In this document: piece by piece, positions 17,286 to 25,350 of the stretch | Layout: every line of letters starts with the position of its first letter | Numbering within the stretch: the first letter of the stretch is position 1 | Origin: Catellatospora methionotrophica | GTDB taxonomy: Bacteria; Actinomycetota; Actinomycetes; Mycobacteriales; Micromonosporaceae | Assembly (NCBI RefSeq): GCF_011297335.1 | Contig: NZ_JAAOTJ010000001.1 | Location: 1,426,001-1,490,000, forward strand | DNA: 64,000 bases | Direction of reading: 5' to 3' | The notes under the pieces: model-generated | The model's database searches: none | What the model saw: only the letters and a program-made list of their open reading frames with translations | Told to the model about the DNA's origin: nothing | Translations under genes and position numbers: made by a program

Positions 17286-18362
17286 TCACTGCGGTATTGA
17301 GCCCACCTGAGCGTTGTGCCAGCCGCCGACCGCCCGCGCCGCCCGGTACGCCGCCCAGGACGCCGCGCGCAGCAGTGTCGCGTCGTCGGGGAAGTACCGC
17401 CGGAACTCCCCGACCACGTCCTCGTCGACCTGGTAGGACGCCAGCGCGGTCAGCAGCGCCAGCCGGGCGGCGGCCTGGTCGGCGGCGGACAGGTCGGCGA
17501 CCAGGCGCTCGCACCAGGCCCGGCTGAGCCCCGTCTCCTCGCCGCGCCAGCGTGCCAGCCGCACCTCGACCACCGCCCGCACCTGCGGGGACAGGGCACA
17601 CTGCCCGGCGTCCTCGAACGCGGCGTAGGCCCGCGCGGTCGCGGCGGCCACGGTCGGGCTGGCGGCGGCCCAGGCGGCGTCGTCGGGCAGCGCGGCCGGG
17701 GGCAGCAGGTCCACCGCGCGGCCGGGCAGCCGCGGGTTGCGCAGCGTCGGGCGCAGCACCCGGCCCACGCCCCGCTTGAACCGCCGCCGAGCGGCCGGGC
17801 CCAGCCCCGGCGGCAGCAGGAAGCTGGACAGGAACACGTTGACCATGCGGGTCAGGTAGTGCAGGCCGACCACCGTCCCGACCAGCTCGGCCCGCTCGGC
17901 GGCGGCGAACGGCGCGGTGGTGGCCGCAGGGTCGTCGGGCAGCGCGGCGTGCCGGGCCCACAGCGCCAGCGCGCGCAGCCGGGGGTCGTCGACCTCGACG
18001 GCGCGGTCGGCCGCGAGCTGCTCGGCGTCGTGCTCACCGGCCAGGTCGTACATGCCGACGCTGTGCATCTCGACGCAGTAGGGGCAGATGTTGGCCACGG
18101 ACACGGCGGTGGCGACCGCCTCCTTGGCCGCGCGGTCGACGTCGACGGTCGGCAGCAGCGGCTCGCGCATCAGCATCCAGTAGGCCGCCGCCAGCTCCGG
18201 CACCGCCGAGTGCAGTTGCACGGGCGGGACGACCAGGCCCATCTCGTCGAGCACCTGGCCGTAGACCTGTCCCAGCAGCCCGGACGCCGCCGCGACCGGG
18301 ACCGGGGTGACGTACCTGACCTGGCGCTGGATGACCGATGAGGCGATTCGTCCGACGACCAT
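17286..18362 (-). CDS. AhpD-like/carboxymuconolactone decarboxylase-fold protein 1
   Basis: This 358-residue protein has an AhpD-type core with the redox motif VANICPYCVEMHSVG (CxxC followed by His, about residues 105-119), as in alkylhydroperoxidase AhpD and the carboxymuconolactone decarboxylase family. A second all-alpha region extends to the C-terminus, making it roughly twice the usual family length. The ATG has GGAGG 5 nt upstream. The frame is open 285 codons further upstream, but that is antisense to the next gene. It is a clear paralogue of the protein at 20965. A role in peroxide or thiol chemistry, or self-protection, is inference. Confidence 0.8.
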   Translation of the reverse strand: MVVGRIASSVIQRQVRYVTPVPVAAASGLLGQVYGQVLDEMGLVVPPVQLHSAVPELAAAYWMLMREPLLPTVDVDRAAKEAVATAVSVANICPYCVEMHSVGMYDLAGEHDAEQLAADRAVEVDDPRLRALALWARHAALPDDPAATTAPFAAAERAELVGTVVGLHYLTRMVNVFLSSFLLPPGLGPAARRRFKRGVGRVLRPTLRNPRLPGRAVDLLPPAALPDDAAWAAASPTVAAATARAYAAFEDAGQCALSPQVRAVVEVRLARWRGEETGLSRAWCERLVADLSAADQAAARLALLTALASYQVDEDVVGEFRRYFPDDATLLRAASWAAYRAARAVGGWHNAQVGSIPQ

Positions 18363-18680
18363 GCCGACCTCCGTGTGGTGGGACCGCCGTGGCCGCGCCC
18401 GATGCGGCCCGGCCGGCGGGGTCCAGTATTCGGCGGCGTCCCGGCGGCGACCACGCCCCGGACGAGACTGCGCAATATCGAAGACATTCGAAGTGCCAAG
18501 GGCAACGCAGAAGGTGAACGGCCCTTTCACGGCTGGGCACGATGAGCCGCGAACCGGTTCTGCCGTGTTCGCGCCGGGCCGGGTGGGACGCGCCGCCATG
18601 CGTCCCGCCCGGCCGTCCGTCCACCCACGACCGCCGTCCCCGACGGCCGGTCGCGGTCTCCACACACAGGAGGCGACGCC
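18363..18680. other. Divergent promoter region between AhpD-like 1 and the DUF5987 operon
   Basis: This 318-bp gap holds no gene. It contains the promoter element copy at 18498-18545. Immediately upstream is a second box 1-like sequence, GCGCAATATCGAAGACATTC (18472-18491), with TTCGAAG-type repeats. That box could serve the divergent AhpD-like gene or act as a second activator site. Confidence 0.6.
18498..18545 (+). promoter_or_regulatory. Shared cluster promoter element, copy D (DUF5987-GMC-AhpD-MFS operon)
   Basis: AAGGGCAACGCAGAAGG is followed by the -10-like hexamer CACGAT (18538-18543), with 31 nt between GCAAC (18502-18506) and the hexamer. It lies about 135 nt before the GTG at 18681, close to the 139-nt distance of the unbV copy. 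Confidence 0.6.
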
Positions 18681-19250
18681 GTGCAACCCGACCCACCCGA
18701 GCTGGACGCCACGAGCATCATGACGCTCGAGGCGTTCGCCGACACCATCATCCCCGGCGAGAAACGCTTTCCCGACGACGTGGCCGTCGCCGGCGCCAGT
18801 GCCGGCGGCGGAGCGGTCGCGGCGGGCGCGCTGGAACTGCTGAGCCATCCGGCCGGCGGGCTGGCCGAGTCCCTGGACGGCCTGAGCCAGATGCTCAACC
18901 TGCACGCCATGCTGTACGCCAACGAGCGCGGCCTCGCCCTCGACGAGGCGCTGCCCTCGTTCGTCGCGCTGCCGTTCGCCGCCCGCACCGAGCTGGTCGC
19001 CCAGCTCACCCATCCGGAGCACCCGGAGAAGCCGCTGTGGGTCGGCCTGGCCCTGTTCAGCAACATGGCCTTCGACAGCGCCGCGCACCTGCCGACCCTG
19101 GAGGCCCTGGCCGCCAAGCATCCCGGCCTGACCGCCATGGGCTACGCCCAGCCCGACCCCGACGGGGTGTGGCGCTTCCCGGACTCCAGCTACGGGCGCC
19201 CGCTGGCCCGCATCCATCCGAACACGACGTCCACGGGGAGCCCGGCATGA
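18681..19250 (+). CDS. DUF5987 / gluconate-2-dehydrogenase subunit 3-like protein
   Basis: This 189-residue protein contains ALEAFADTIIPGEKRFPDD-type sequence near its N-terminus (starting at residue 17). The AxxDTIIP motif is characteristic of the small subunit of gluconate 2-dehydrogenase-like complexes and of DUF5987. No Tat or Sec signal is visible. The GTG start has AGGAGG 8 nt upstream. It overlaps the GMC oxidoreductase gene by 4 nt, so the two very likely form a two-subunit enzyme. Pairs of this kind occur in enediyne clusters (compare the SgcE8/SgcE9 region of C-1027; the mapping is from memory). Confidence 0.8.
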   Translation: MQPDPPELDATSIMTLEAFADTIIPGEKRFPDDVAVAGASAGGGAVAAGALELLSHPAGGLAESLDGLSQMLNLHAMLYANERGLALDEALPSFVALPFAARTELVAQLTHPEHPEKPLWVGLALFSNMAFDSAAHLPTLEALAAKHPGLTAMGYAQPDPDGVWRFPDSSYGRPLARIHPNTTSTGSPA

Positions 19251-20884
19251 GCGCGGTGGAGAGCACCGACGTCCTGGTCATCGGCAGCGGCTTCGGCGGC
19301 GCGATCGCCGCGTACCACCTGGCCGCGGGCGGGGCGCGCGTCGTCGTGCTCGAACGCGGCCCCTGGCTGGAGGCCGACGAGTTCGACCACGACTTCAAAC
19401 TCGGCGCGTCGTACACGCGGATCTTCGACTTCACCATCGGCGACGGCATGAGCGTGCTGTCGGGCAACTGCGTGGGCGGCGGCAGCGTCGTGTACTTCGC
19501 GACCATGCCGCGCGCCCCCCGGTTCGTCTTCGAGCGCCAGGGCAGCCTCGGCCGCCGCATGTGGCCAGCCGCGATCGACCGGGACAGCCTCGACCCCTGG
19601 TACGACCGGGTCAGCCAGGCGCTGCCGGTGACCCAGCAGAGCTGGGAGAAGATCCCGTACGGCGGCGGGCTGTGGGCGGCGGCGTGCGACCACGCGGGGC
19701 GTACGGCCAACCCGGCCCCGTCGGCGGTCGACGTGTCGCTGTGCACCAACTGCAACTGGATGGCAGCCGGGTGCAAGTTCGACGCCAAGCGCTCGCTGCT
19801 GCTGAACTACCTGCCCGGCGCGACGGCGCACGGGGCGCAGATCCGGCCGCTGCACGAGGTGCAGAAGCTGACCCGCAACGACGACGGCGGCTACCGGGTG
19901 CACTACCGGATCGTCGACGACGAGGACTACCGGGTGCTGCACGACGCGGGCGCGATCGACGCGAAGATCGTCATCCTGGCGGCGGGGACCGCGGCCACGC
20001 CGGTCATCCTGCAGCGTTCCGAGGACGACCTCGGGCCGATGCCGTACGCGGTCGGCCGCTACTTCTCCGGCAACGGCGAGCGGCTCAACAACGCCGTGTT
20101 CGACGACGACCGGGTCCGCGAGGTGCTGGGCCTGAGCCGGCCGGGCGGGGCCGCCTACGAGGCGTACCAGATCGGCCGCGGCCCGACCGTGGCCAGCTGG
20201 GACAAGCTCGACGGCAGCCTGCCGGAGTTCGAGCGCTACTCGCTGGAGCAGCTGTACTTCCCGCCCGGCCTGGGCACCATCCTGGCCCAGGCCCCCGGCG
20301 TCGACGGCCCGGCCTGGTACGGGGTGCCCAAGAAGGAACTGCTCCAGCAGTGGAAGTCGTGGCTGACCATCTTCACGATGTCGGAGGACGACAACGAGGG
20401 GGTGTTCGGCCCGCCGCCGCCGACCGGCAACGCCAACCGGTTCTCCCAGCAGATGCTGGGCCACAACAGCCTGCAGTACCGGCCGACCGCCAACACCCTG
20501 CGCGGCTGGGCGCTGTCCGACGCCGACGTCAAGGACATCCTCGAACGCGACGGGCTGGCCAAGGTCGCGCCGTGGACCAACGACCTGGTGGGGGCGTACA
20601 CCGTGCACCCGCTGGCATCGTGCCGGATCGGCGACGACCCGCGGACCTCGGCCCTGGACGACGGGCACGAGTTGCGCGGCCACCCGGGCATCTTCGTCAC
20701 CGACGGCTCGGCCGTGCCCGGCGCGCTGACCGTCAACCCGGCGCTGACCATCTCGGCCCTGGCCGAACGCGCCATGCCCGGCATCGTCGAGGCCGCACGG
20801 CGGCGCGGCGTGCCGGTGCAGTACACGGGCAGCCTGCCCAGCGATGTCACCCCGGCCCGCGCGCCGGCACTCCCCCGCGCCTGA
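19247..20884 (+). CDS. GMC family oxidoreductase
   Basis: This 545-residue flavoenzyme has an N-terminal FAD-binding Rossmann motif (VLVIGSGFGGAIAAYHLAAGG, followed by VVLERG). Its flavin-contact segment SGNCVGGGSVVYF and the C-terminal GMC signature with the HPLASCRIG histidine and the N-P pair in TVNPALTISALAERA are also present. A CTNCNWMAAGCKFD cluster of three cysteines, as in some cholesterol-oxidase-like GMC proteins, lies around residue 165-180. ATGA overlap couples it to the DUF5987 gene. It probably oxidises an alcohol on the enediyne intermediate; the substrate is unknown. Confidence 0.88.
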   Translation: MSAVESTDVLVIGSGFGGAIAAYHLAAGGARVVVLERGPWLEADEFDHDFKLGASYTRIFDFTIGDGMSVLSGNCVGGGSVVYFATMPRAPRFVFERQGSLGRRMWPAAIDRDSLDPWYDRVSQALPVTQQSWEKIPYGGGLWAAACDHAGRTANPAPSAVDVSLCTNCNWMAAGCKFDAKRSLLLNYLPGATAHGAQIRPLHEVQKLTRNDDGGYRVHYRIVDDEDYRVLHDAGAIDAKIVILAAGTAATPVILQRSEDDLGPMPYAVGRYFSGNGERLNNAVFDDDRVREVLGLSRPGGAAYEAYQIGRGPTVASWDKLDGSLPEFERYSLEQLYFPPGLGTILAQAPGVDGPAWYGVPKKELLQQWKSWLTIFTMSEDDNEGVFGPPPPTGNANRFSQQMLGHNSLQYRPTANTLRGWALSDADVKDILERDGLAKVAPWTNDLVGAYTVHPLASCRIGDDPRTSALDDGHELRGHPGIFVTDGSAVPGALTVNPALTISALAERAMPGIVEAARRRGVPVQYTGSLPSDVTPARAPALPRA

Positions 20885-20892
20885 TCCGGCAC

Positions 20893-20927
20893 GGCCGCAC
20901 CGGCCCCACCCCGGGGCCGGTGCGGCC
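20893..20927 (+). terminator. Intra-operon hairpin between GMC and AhpD-like 2
   Basis: A perfect 15-bp stem (GGCCGCACCGGCCCC arm) has a 5-nt loop. It has no U-tract and lies within what looks like one operon, so it may attenuate downstream expression or protect the upstream mRNA end. Confidence 0.5.
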
Positions 20928-20964
20928 ATGCCCGGACGGCGCCACGTTCGAGGAGGCAACAGCC

Positions 20965-22038
20965 ATGGGCGTACTGCTCGCCCGGGTCACCCGCGGCGGG
21001 ACCATGCGACAGGTCCTGCACGTCACCCCGGTGCACCCGGCCGCCGCGACCGGACTCGTCACCCAGGTCTACCAGCAGATGGAACGCGACTTCGGCATGC
21101 TCGCCCCGCCGATCGCGCTGCACTCCCCCGCCCCGGACAGCCTGGCCGCGGCCTGGTCGATCCTGCGGGAGAGCCTGCTGACCACCGGCCACACCGGACG
21201 GCGCACCCGCGAGGTCGTCGCCGCCGCCGTGTCGGCCGCCAACACCTGCCCGTACTGCGTGGCCGTGCACGGCTCGACCCTGGTCGGGCTCGGCGGACGC
21301 GAACTGGCCGCCGTCGGCCGGGGACGCCCCGACGAGATCGCCGACGCGGACATGCGCGCGCTGGCCCGCTGGGCGGGCGGCGACCCGGCCGTCCCGGCCC
21401 CGTTCCCCGACGCGCACACCGCCGAGCTGGTCGGCGTCGCGGTCACCTTCCACTACCTCAACCGCATGGTCAACGTGTTCCTGCCACCGTCGCCGCTGCC
21501 ACCGGCGGTGCCCGCGCGCGCCCGTGGCGCCGTCGAGAACGTCACCGGGCGCATCATGGCCGCGCTGGCCCGGCGTACGGCCGCACCGGGCCTGTCCGCA
21601 CCGCTGCTGCCCGCCGCGCCGCTGCCCGCCGACCTGCACTGGGCCAGCGGCCAGCCCGCCATCGCCGCCGCCTTCGCCAGGGCCGCGCACGCCGTCGACC
21701 GCGCCGCCGACACCGTGCTGCCCGGCCCGGTCCGCGAACTGGCCGAACAGCTCGCCGCGACACCCGGCGCCGGTCCGACCGGGCTGTCGGCCGCGCCGTG
21801 GCTCGACGCGGCCGTCGCGCCGCTGCCCGCCACCCAGCGCCCCACCGGGCGGCTGCTCCTGCTCACCATGTTCGCCTCGTACCGGGTGACCGCGCCGCTG
21901 GTCGCCCAGGTGCGCCAGACCACCGGCCTCGACGACGCCGGGCTGGTCCGGATCACGTCGTGGGCGAGCCTGCTGGCCGCCCGCGCCGCCGGGGACCGGC
22001 TGTCGGCCGCCCGGCCGAGCCCGGACGGTGTGGCGTGA
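20965..22038 (+). CDS. AhpD-like/carboxymuconolactone decarboxylase-fold protein 2
   Basis: This 357-residue paralogue of the protein at 17286 shares the start pattern (RQVLHVTPVHPAAATGLVTQVY versus RYVTPVPVAAASGLLGQVY) and the redox motif AANTCPYCVAVHGST. It also shares the VTFHYLNRMVNVFL block and the LLTMFASYRV tail. GAGGAGG precedes the ATG. The stop overlaps the GTG of the efflux gene (GTGA). The CxxC-His motif predicts AhpD-type thiol chemistry. Its pairing with an exporter points to a protective or late redox step, which is inference. Confidence 0.82.
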   Translation: MGVLLARVTRGGTMRQVLHVTPVHPAAATGLVTQVYQQMERDFGMLAPPIALHSPAPDSLAAAWSILRESLLTTGHTGRRTREVVAAAVSAANTCPYCVAVHGSTLVGLGGRELAAVGRGRPDEIADADMRALARWAGGDPAVPAPFPDAHTAELVGVAVTFHYLNRMVNVFLPPSPLPPAVPARARGAVENVTGRIMAALARRTAAPGLSAPLLPAAPLPADLHWASGQPAIAAAFARAAHAVDRAADTVLPGPVRELAEQLAATPGAGPTGLSAAPWLDAAVAPLPATQRPTGRLLLLTMFASYRVTAPLVAQVRQTTGLDDAGLVRITSWASLLAARAAGDRLSAARPSPDGVA

Positions 22039-23648
22039 ACCCCGCGCCACACCCCCGGCGGTGGGCCGCGCTGGCGGTGCTCTGCCTGGGCAACTACCTG
22101 ATCCTGCTCGACACCAGCGTCGTCAACACCGCCGCGCCGGTGCTCATGCGCACCCTGGACGCGAGCATCGGGCAGGTGCTGTGGGTGTTCAACGGCTACC
22201 TGCTCGCGCTGGCCTCGCTGCTGATCGTGTTCAGCCGCCTGGGCGACCTGCTCGGGCCGCGCCGGGTGTTCGTCGGCGGCCTGGCCCTGTTCGGGGTGGC
22301 GTCGCTGCTGTGCGGGCTGTCCCAGACCGCGGGCCAGCTCATCGCGGCACGGGTGCTGCAGGGCGTGGGCGCGGCAGCGCTGCTGCCCCAGGCGCTGGTG
22401 CTGATCACCGCGATCTTCCCGGCCGCCCAGCGCGGTGCCGCGTTCGGCGTGTTCACCGGCGTCGCCGGGGTGGCCGCGGTCAGCGGGCCGACGCTGGGCG
22501 GCGTCGTGGTCACCCACGCCACCTGGCCCTGGATCTTCCTGGCCAACGTGCCGCTGGCCGTGGGCGGCATCGTCGCCGCCCGGCGGCTGGTGCCCGACCT
22601 GCGCGGGACGCCGCCGCGCGGATACGACGGCATCGGGGTGCTGTTGGCGACGCTGGGGCTGCTCGCCGTCGTGTACGGCCTGATCGAGGGCGAGCGGCAC
22701 CGCTGGGCGGCCGTCGCCGGGCCGGTCACCATCCCGATGGTGCTGGGCGCGGGCGTGGCCCTGCTGGTGGGGTTCGCCCTGTGGGAACGGCGGCAGGCCG
22801 CACCGGTGCTGCCGCCCGCGCTGTGGCACGACCGGGGCTTCGCGGCGGCGACGGCGATCACGTTCGTCACCTCGTTCGCCCTGCACGGCTTCCTGCTGGT
22901 CTTCGTCCTGCAGACGCAGCTCACCCACGGGATGAGCCCGCAGCTGTCCGGCGTGACCGCGCTGCCGTGGACGATCGCGCTCAGCGCCGTCGCCCCGGTC
23001 GCCGGGCGGCTCGCCGACCGGGCGGGCAGCCGCTGGCTGCTCATCGGCGGGCTGGCCGTGTTCGCCGCCGGGGTCGCCGGGACCGGGCTGCTGCCGGACC
23101 GGGGCTGGACGTCGCTGTCGTACGCGGGGGTCCTGATCGCGGTCGGGGTCGGGATGGGACTGGTCATCGCGCCGACGACGACGCTGGCCATGCGCACCGT
23201 GCCGCCGGAGCGGGCCGGAGCCGCGTCCGGCGCGCTGAACACCGCCCGCCAGGTCGGCGCGGCGATGGGCGTCGCGGCCATCGGCGCGGTGGTCCAGCAC
23301 CGCCTGGCCCAGGTGGTCCAGGCCGAGGCCGTGCGGCGGGCCGGTGAGCTCGCCCCGGCCGAACGCGCACCGTTCACGGCCGAACTGGAACAGGCCTCGC
23401 AGGCCGGGTCGGCACTGGTGACCGCACGCTCCACGGGGACGCCCGCCGCCGGTGGCGGTCACGTCAGGGCGCTGATCCAGGACGTCTTCGCCGACGGCTT
23501 CCTCGCCGCGTCCCGGCCCGCACTGGTGGCGGTCGCGGCCCTGCTGGTGCTGGCGTGCGCCCTGGCGCTGCTGATCCGGCCGACCCCGCCGACCGCCGCG
23601 AAGGACGGCAAGCACGAAGAAGACCCCGCCCTCGCGGTATCACCATAA
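22035..23648 (+). CDS. MFS efflux transporter, DHA2 (EmrB/QacA) type
   Basis: This 537-residue protein has about 14 hydrophobic segments and the DHA2 signature LDTSVVNTAAPVLMRTL in TM1. Motif A (GDLLGPRRVFVGG) lies between TM2 and TM3, with a motif C-like GVAGVAAVSGPTLGG in TM5. The GTG start overlaps the stop of the AhpD-like gene by 4 nt. In this context it is the likely exporter and self-resistance pump for the enediyne, comparable in role to SgcB of the C-1027 cluster. Confidence 0.9.
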   Translation: MNPAPHPRRWAALAVLCLGNYLILLDTSVVNTAAPVLMRTLDASIGQVLWVFNGYLLALASLLIVFSRLGDLLGPRRVFVGGLALFGVASLLCGLSQTAGQLIAARVLQGVGAAALLPQALVLITAIFPAAQRGAAFGVFTGVAGVAAVSGPTLGGVVVTHATWPWIFLANVPLAVGGIVAARRLVPDLRGTPPRGYDGIGVLLATLGLLAVVYGLIEGERHRWAAVAGPVTIPMVLGAGVALLVGFALWERRQAAPVLPPALWHDRGFAAATAITFVTSFALHGFLLVFVLQTQLTHGMSPQLSGVTALPWTIALSAVAPVAGRLADRAGSRWLLIGGLAVFAAGVAGTGLLPDRGWTSLSYAGVLIAVGVGMGLVIAPTTTLAMRTVPPERAGAASGALNTARQVGAAMGVAAIGAVVQHRLAQVVQAEAVRRAGELAPAERAPFTAELEQASQAGSALVTARSTGTPAAGGGHVRALIQDVFADGFLAASRPALVAVAALLVLACALALLIRPTPPTAAKDGKHEEDPALAVSP

Positions 23649-23732
23649 TTCATCTTGAAACTCATCAATGCCACGGGCGTTCCGGAGCGGACCTGCCCGC
23701 CCCGCGGTGCCCCATGACGAAGGGACGACCGC

Positions 23733-24533
23733 ATGCCGCAGCATGACGTGCTCGCCGACCTCACCGCCGACGGCGACGACATCGACCGCCTGGTCGCCAA
23801 CCTGCCCGACGACCGGTGGACCCTGCCCACCCCCGCCGCGGGCTGGACCGTCGCCCACCAGATCGCCCACCTGACCGCCACCTTCCAGCTGGCCGCGCTG
23901 GCCGCGGGCAAACCGGAGGCGTTCGCGGCGCTGGCGGGGCGGCTCAGCCCCGACTTCAACGCCAACGTCGACGCGGCGATGGCACCCCACCTCGCCCTGC
24001 CCCCGCAGCAGCTGCTCGGCGCGTTCCGGCAGTCGCGGACCGCGGCGGAGCGGGCGCTGGCCGCCGTCCCCGACGGCCAGGTGGTCCCGTGGCTGGTCCG
24101 TCCCCTGCCGGGGCCGGTGCTGGCGGCCGCCGGGATGATGGAGCTGTTCGGCCACGGCCAGGACATCGCCGACGCGCTCGGCGTGACCCGCACCTACACC
24201 GACCGGCTCGGCCACCTGGTCTTCTTCGCCGTCCGGACCTGGGACTTCGGTTACCAGGCCCGGGGCGAGCAGACTCCCGACGTCACGTTCCGGTACGAGA
24301 TCACCGCCCCGTCCGGCACCGTCTGGCAGTTCGGGCCCGCCGACGCCGACCAGGTGATCAGCGGCCCGGCGGTCGACTTCTGCCTGCTGGTGACGCGCCG
24401 GCGCAACCGCGCCGACCTCGCCCTCAAGGCCGTCGGCGAGGACGCCGAGCACTGGCTCGACATCGCGCAGGCCTACCGTGGACCGGCCGGTGAGGGCCGC
24501 CGCCCGGGCCAGTTCGACACAGCGTCCCGCTGA
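23733..24533 (+). CDS. TIGR03084 family metal-binding protein (DinB/maleylpyruvate isomerase-like)
   Basis: This 266-residue protein has the four-helix DinB-like fold with a metal-binding histidine in WTVAHQIAHLTATFQ and a second in MMELFGHGQDIADALG. A C-terminal SCP2-like region carries FRYEITAPSGTVWQFGP. Family members are often linked to mycothiol-dependent chemistry. It lies 84 nt downstream of the efflux gene and may belong to the same operon. Mycothiol conjugation or detoxification of the reactive product would fit but is inference. Confidence 0.85.
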   Translation: MPQHDVLADLTADGDDIDRLVANLPDDRWTLPTPAAGWTVAHQIAHLTATFQLAALAAGKPEAFAALAGRLSPDFNANVDAAMAPHLALPPQQLLGAFRQSRTAAERALAAVPDGQVVPWLVRPLPGPVLAAAGMMELFGHGQDIADALGVTRTYTDRLGHLVFFAVRTWDFGYQARGEQTPDVTFRYEITAPSGTVWQFGPADADQVISGPAVDFCLLVTRRRNRADLALKAVGEDAEHWLDIAQAYRGPAGEGRRPGQFDTASR

Positions 24534-24543
24534 ACCGCCGAAG

Positions 24544-24578
24544 AGCCGCCCCGGTGCCGTACGCGCACCGGGGCGGCT
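24544..24578 (+). terminator. Terminator of the TIGR03084 operon
   Basis: A perfect 14-bp stem (AGCCGCCCCGGTGC arm) with a 7-nt loop begins 11 nt after the stop codon. Confidence 0.75.
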
Positions 24579-24611
24579 TACTGCCGGTACGTGCCGCACC
24601 AGCGGACGAGA

Positions 24612-24655
24612 CACAGCCGGCACCGTCCGGGCGTGGCCCGTCGGTGCCGGCTGTG
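24612..24655 (-). terminator. Terminator of the SgcJ-type gene
   Basis: A perfect 14-bp stem (CACAGCCGGCACCG arm) with a 16-nt loop lies just past the stop at 24670 on the minus strand. Confidence 0.6.
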
Positions 24656-24669
24656 GTCGGCGGGAGAGG

Positions 24670-25092
24670 TCAGGAAGCCTTGACCGGCGTGTTCTGGTAC
24701 GCGGTGATCAGCCACTCGCCGTCCTGCTTGGCGAGCAGCCAGCTGGCCCGGATGGCCCGCTCGGCCGACACCGCCTCCTCGCCGGGCACCAGCACGCCGC
24801 CCTGCGTCAGCACCAGCACCACGCTCTCGCCCAGCGGCTTGAGCGCCAGCGGCGTCCCGGTGACCCGGGTGCCCTGGTACGGGCCGGCGAACGCGGCCGC
24901 CATGAAGCCGCGGACCTCCTCGCGCCCGCGCAGGAAGATGTCGCCGGGCAGGATCAGGGTCCCGTCCTCGGTGAACGCGGCCGCGAAGGCGTCCGCGTCG
25001 TGCTTGGCCCACGCCTCGATGATGCGCTGGGGAACGCTGGTCACCGCGGCGAGATCGGCGTCGTCGATGACCGCGGTAGCTGCGTCGCTCAT
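24670..25092 (-). CDS. SgcJ/EcaC family NTF2-fold protein
   Basis: This 140-residue protein has a SnoaL/NTF2-like cone fold: VPQRIIEAWAKHDADAFAAAFTEDGTLILPGD, then GREEVRGFMAAAFAG, a beta-rich middle and the end GEWLITAYQNTP. SgcJ of the C-1027 cluster belongs to this family, and homologues recur in enediyne clusters without an assigned reaction. The start has AAGGA 8 nt upstream. The open frame extends much further, but only this part has the family pattern. It is divergent from the epimerase-like gene. Confidence 0.88.
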   Translation of the reverse strand: MSDAATAVIDDADLAAVTSVPQRIIEAWAKHDADAFAAAFTEDGTLILPGDIFLRGREEVRGFMAAAFAGPYQGTRVTGTPLALKPLGESVVLVLTQGGVLVPGEEAVSAERAIRASWLLAKQDGEWLITAYQNTPVKAS

Positions 25093-25350
25093 GTGTTCGT
25101 CCTTTCTGAACCGGATGGCGCTGCCGGTGGCAGCGGACCGGACACCGGGCTCCGGGCCAGTCACGTCCGATCCAGACTCACATCGGCCCACAGGCCCGCG
25201 CACCTTTGGTATTGCGGAGTCGATCGCACCCGCGGCCCCCGGCGCGAACGCCCACCGCGCGGCGGTGACGTGCGCCAGCGCACGCTGGAAGACGCGCCGG
25301 AGCGGGTCCGCCCGGCAGGATCGTGGGGTGGTGCTGATACGGAGGACACG

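Noticed and set aside
18363-19217. N-terminal extension of AhpD-like protein 1
   Set aside because: It runs antisense through the DUF5987 gene. The ATG at 18362 has a strong ribosome site and aligns with the start of its paralogue at 20965.
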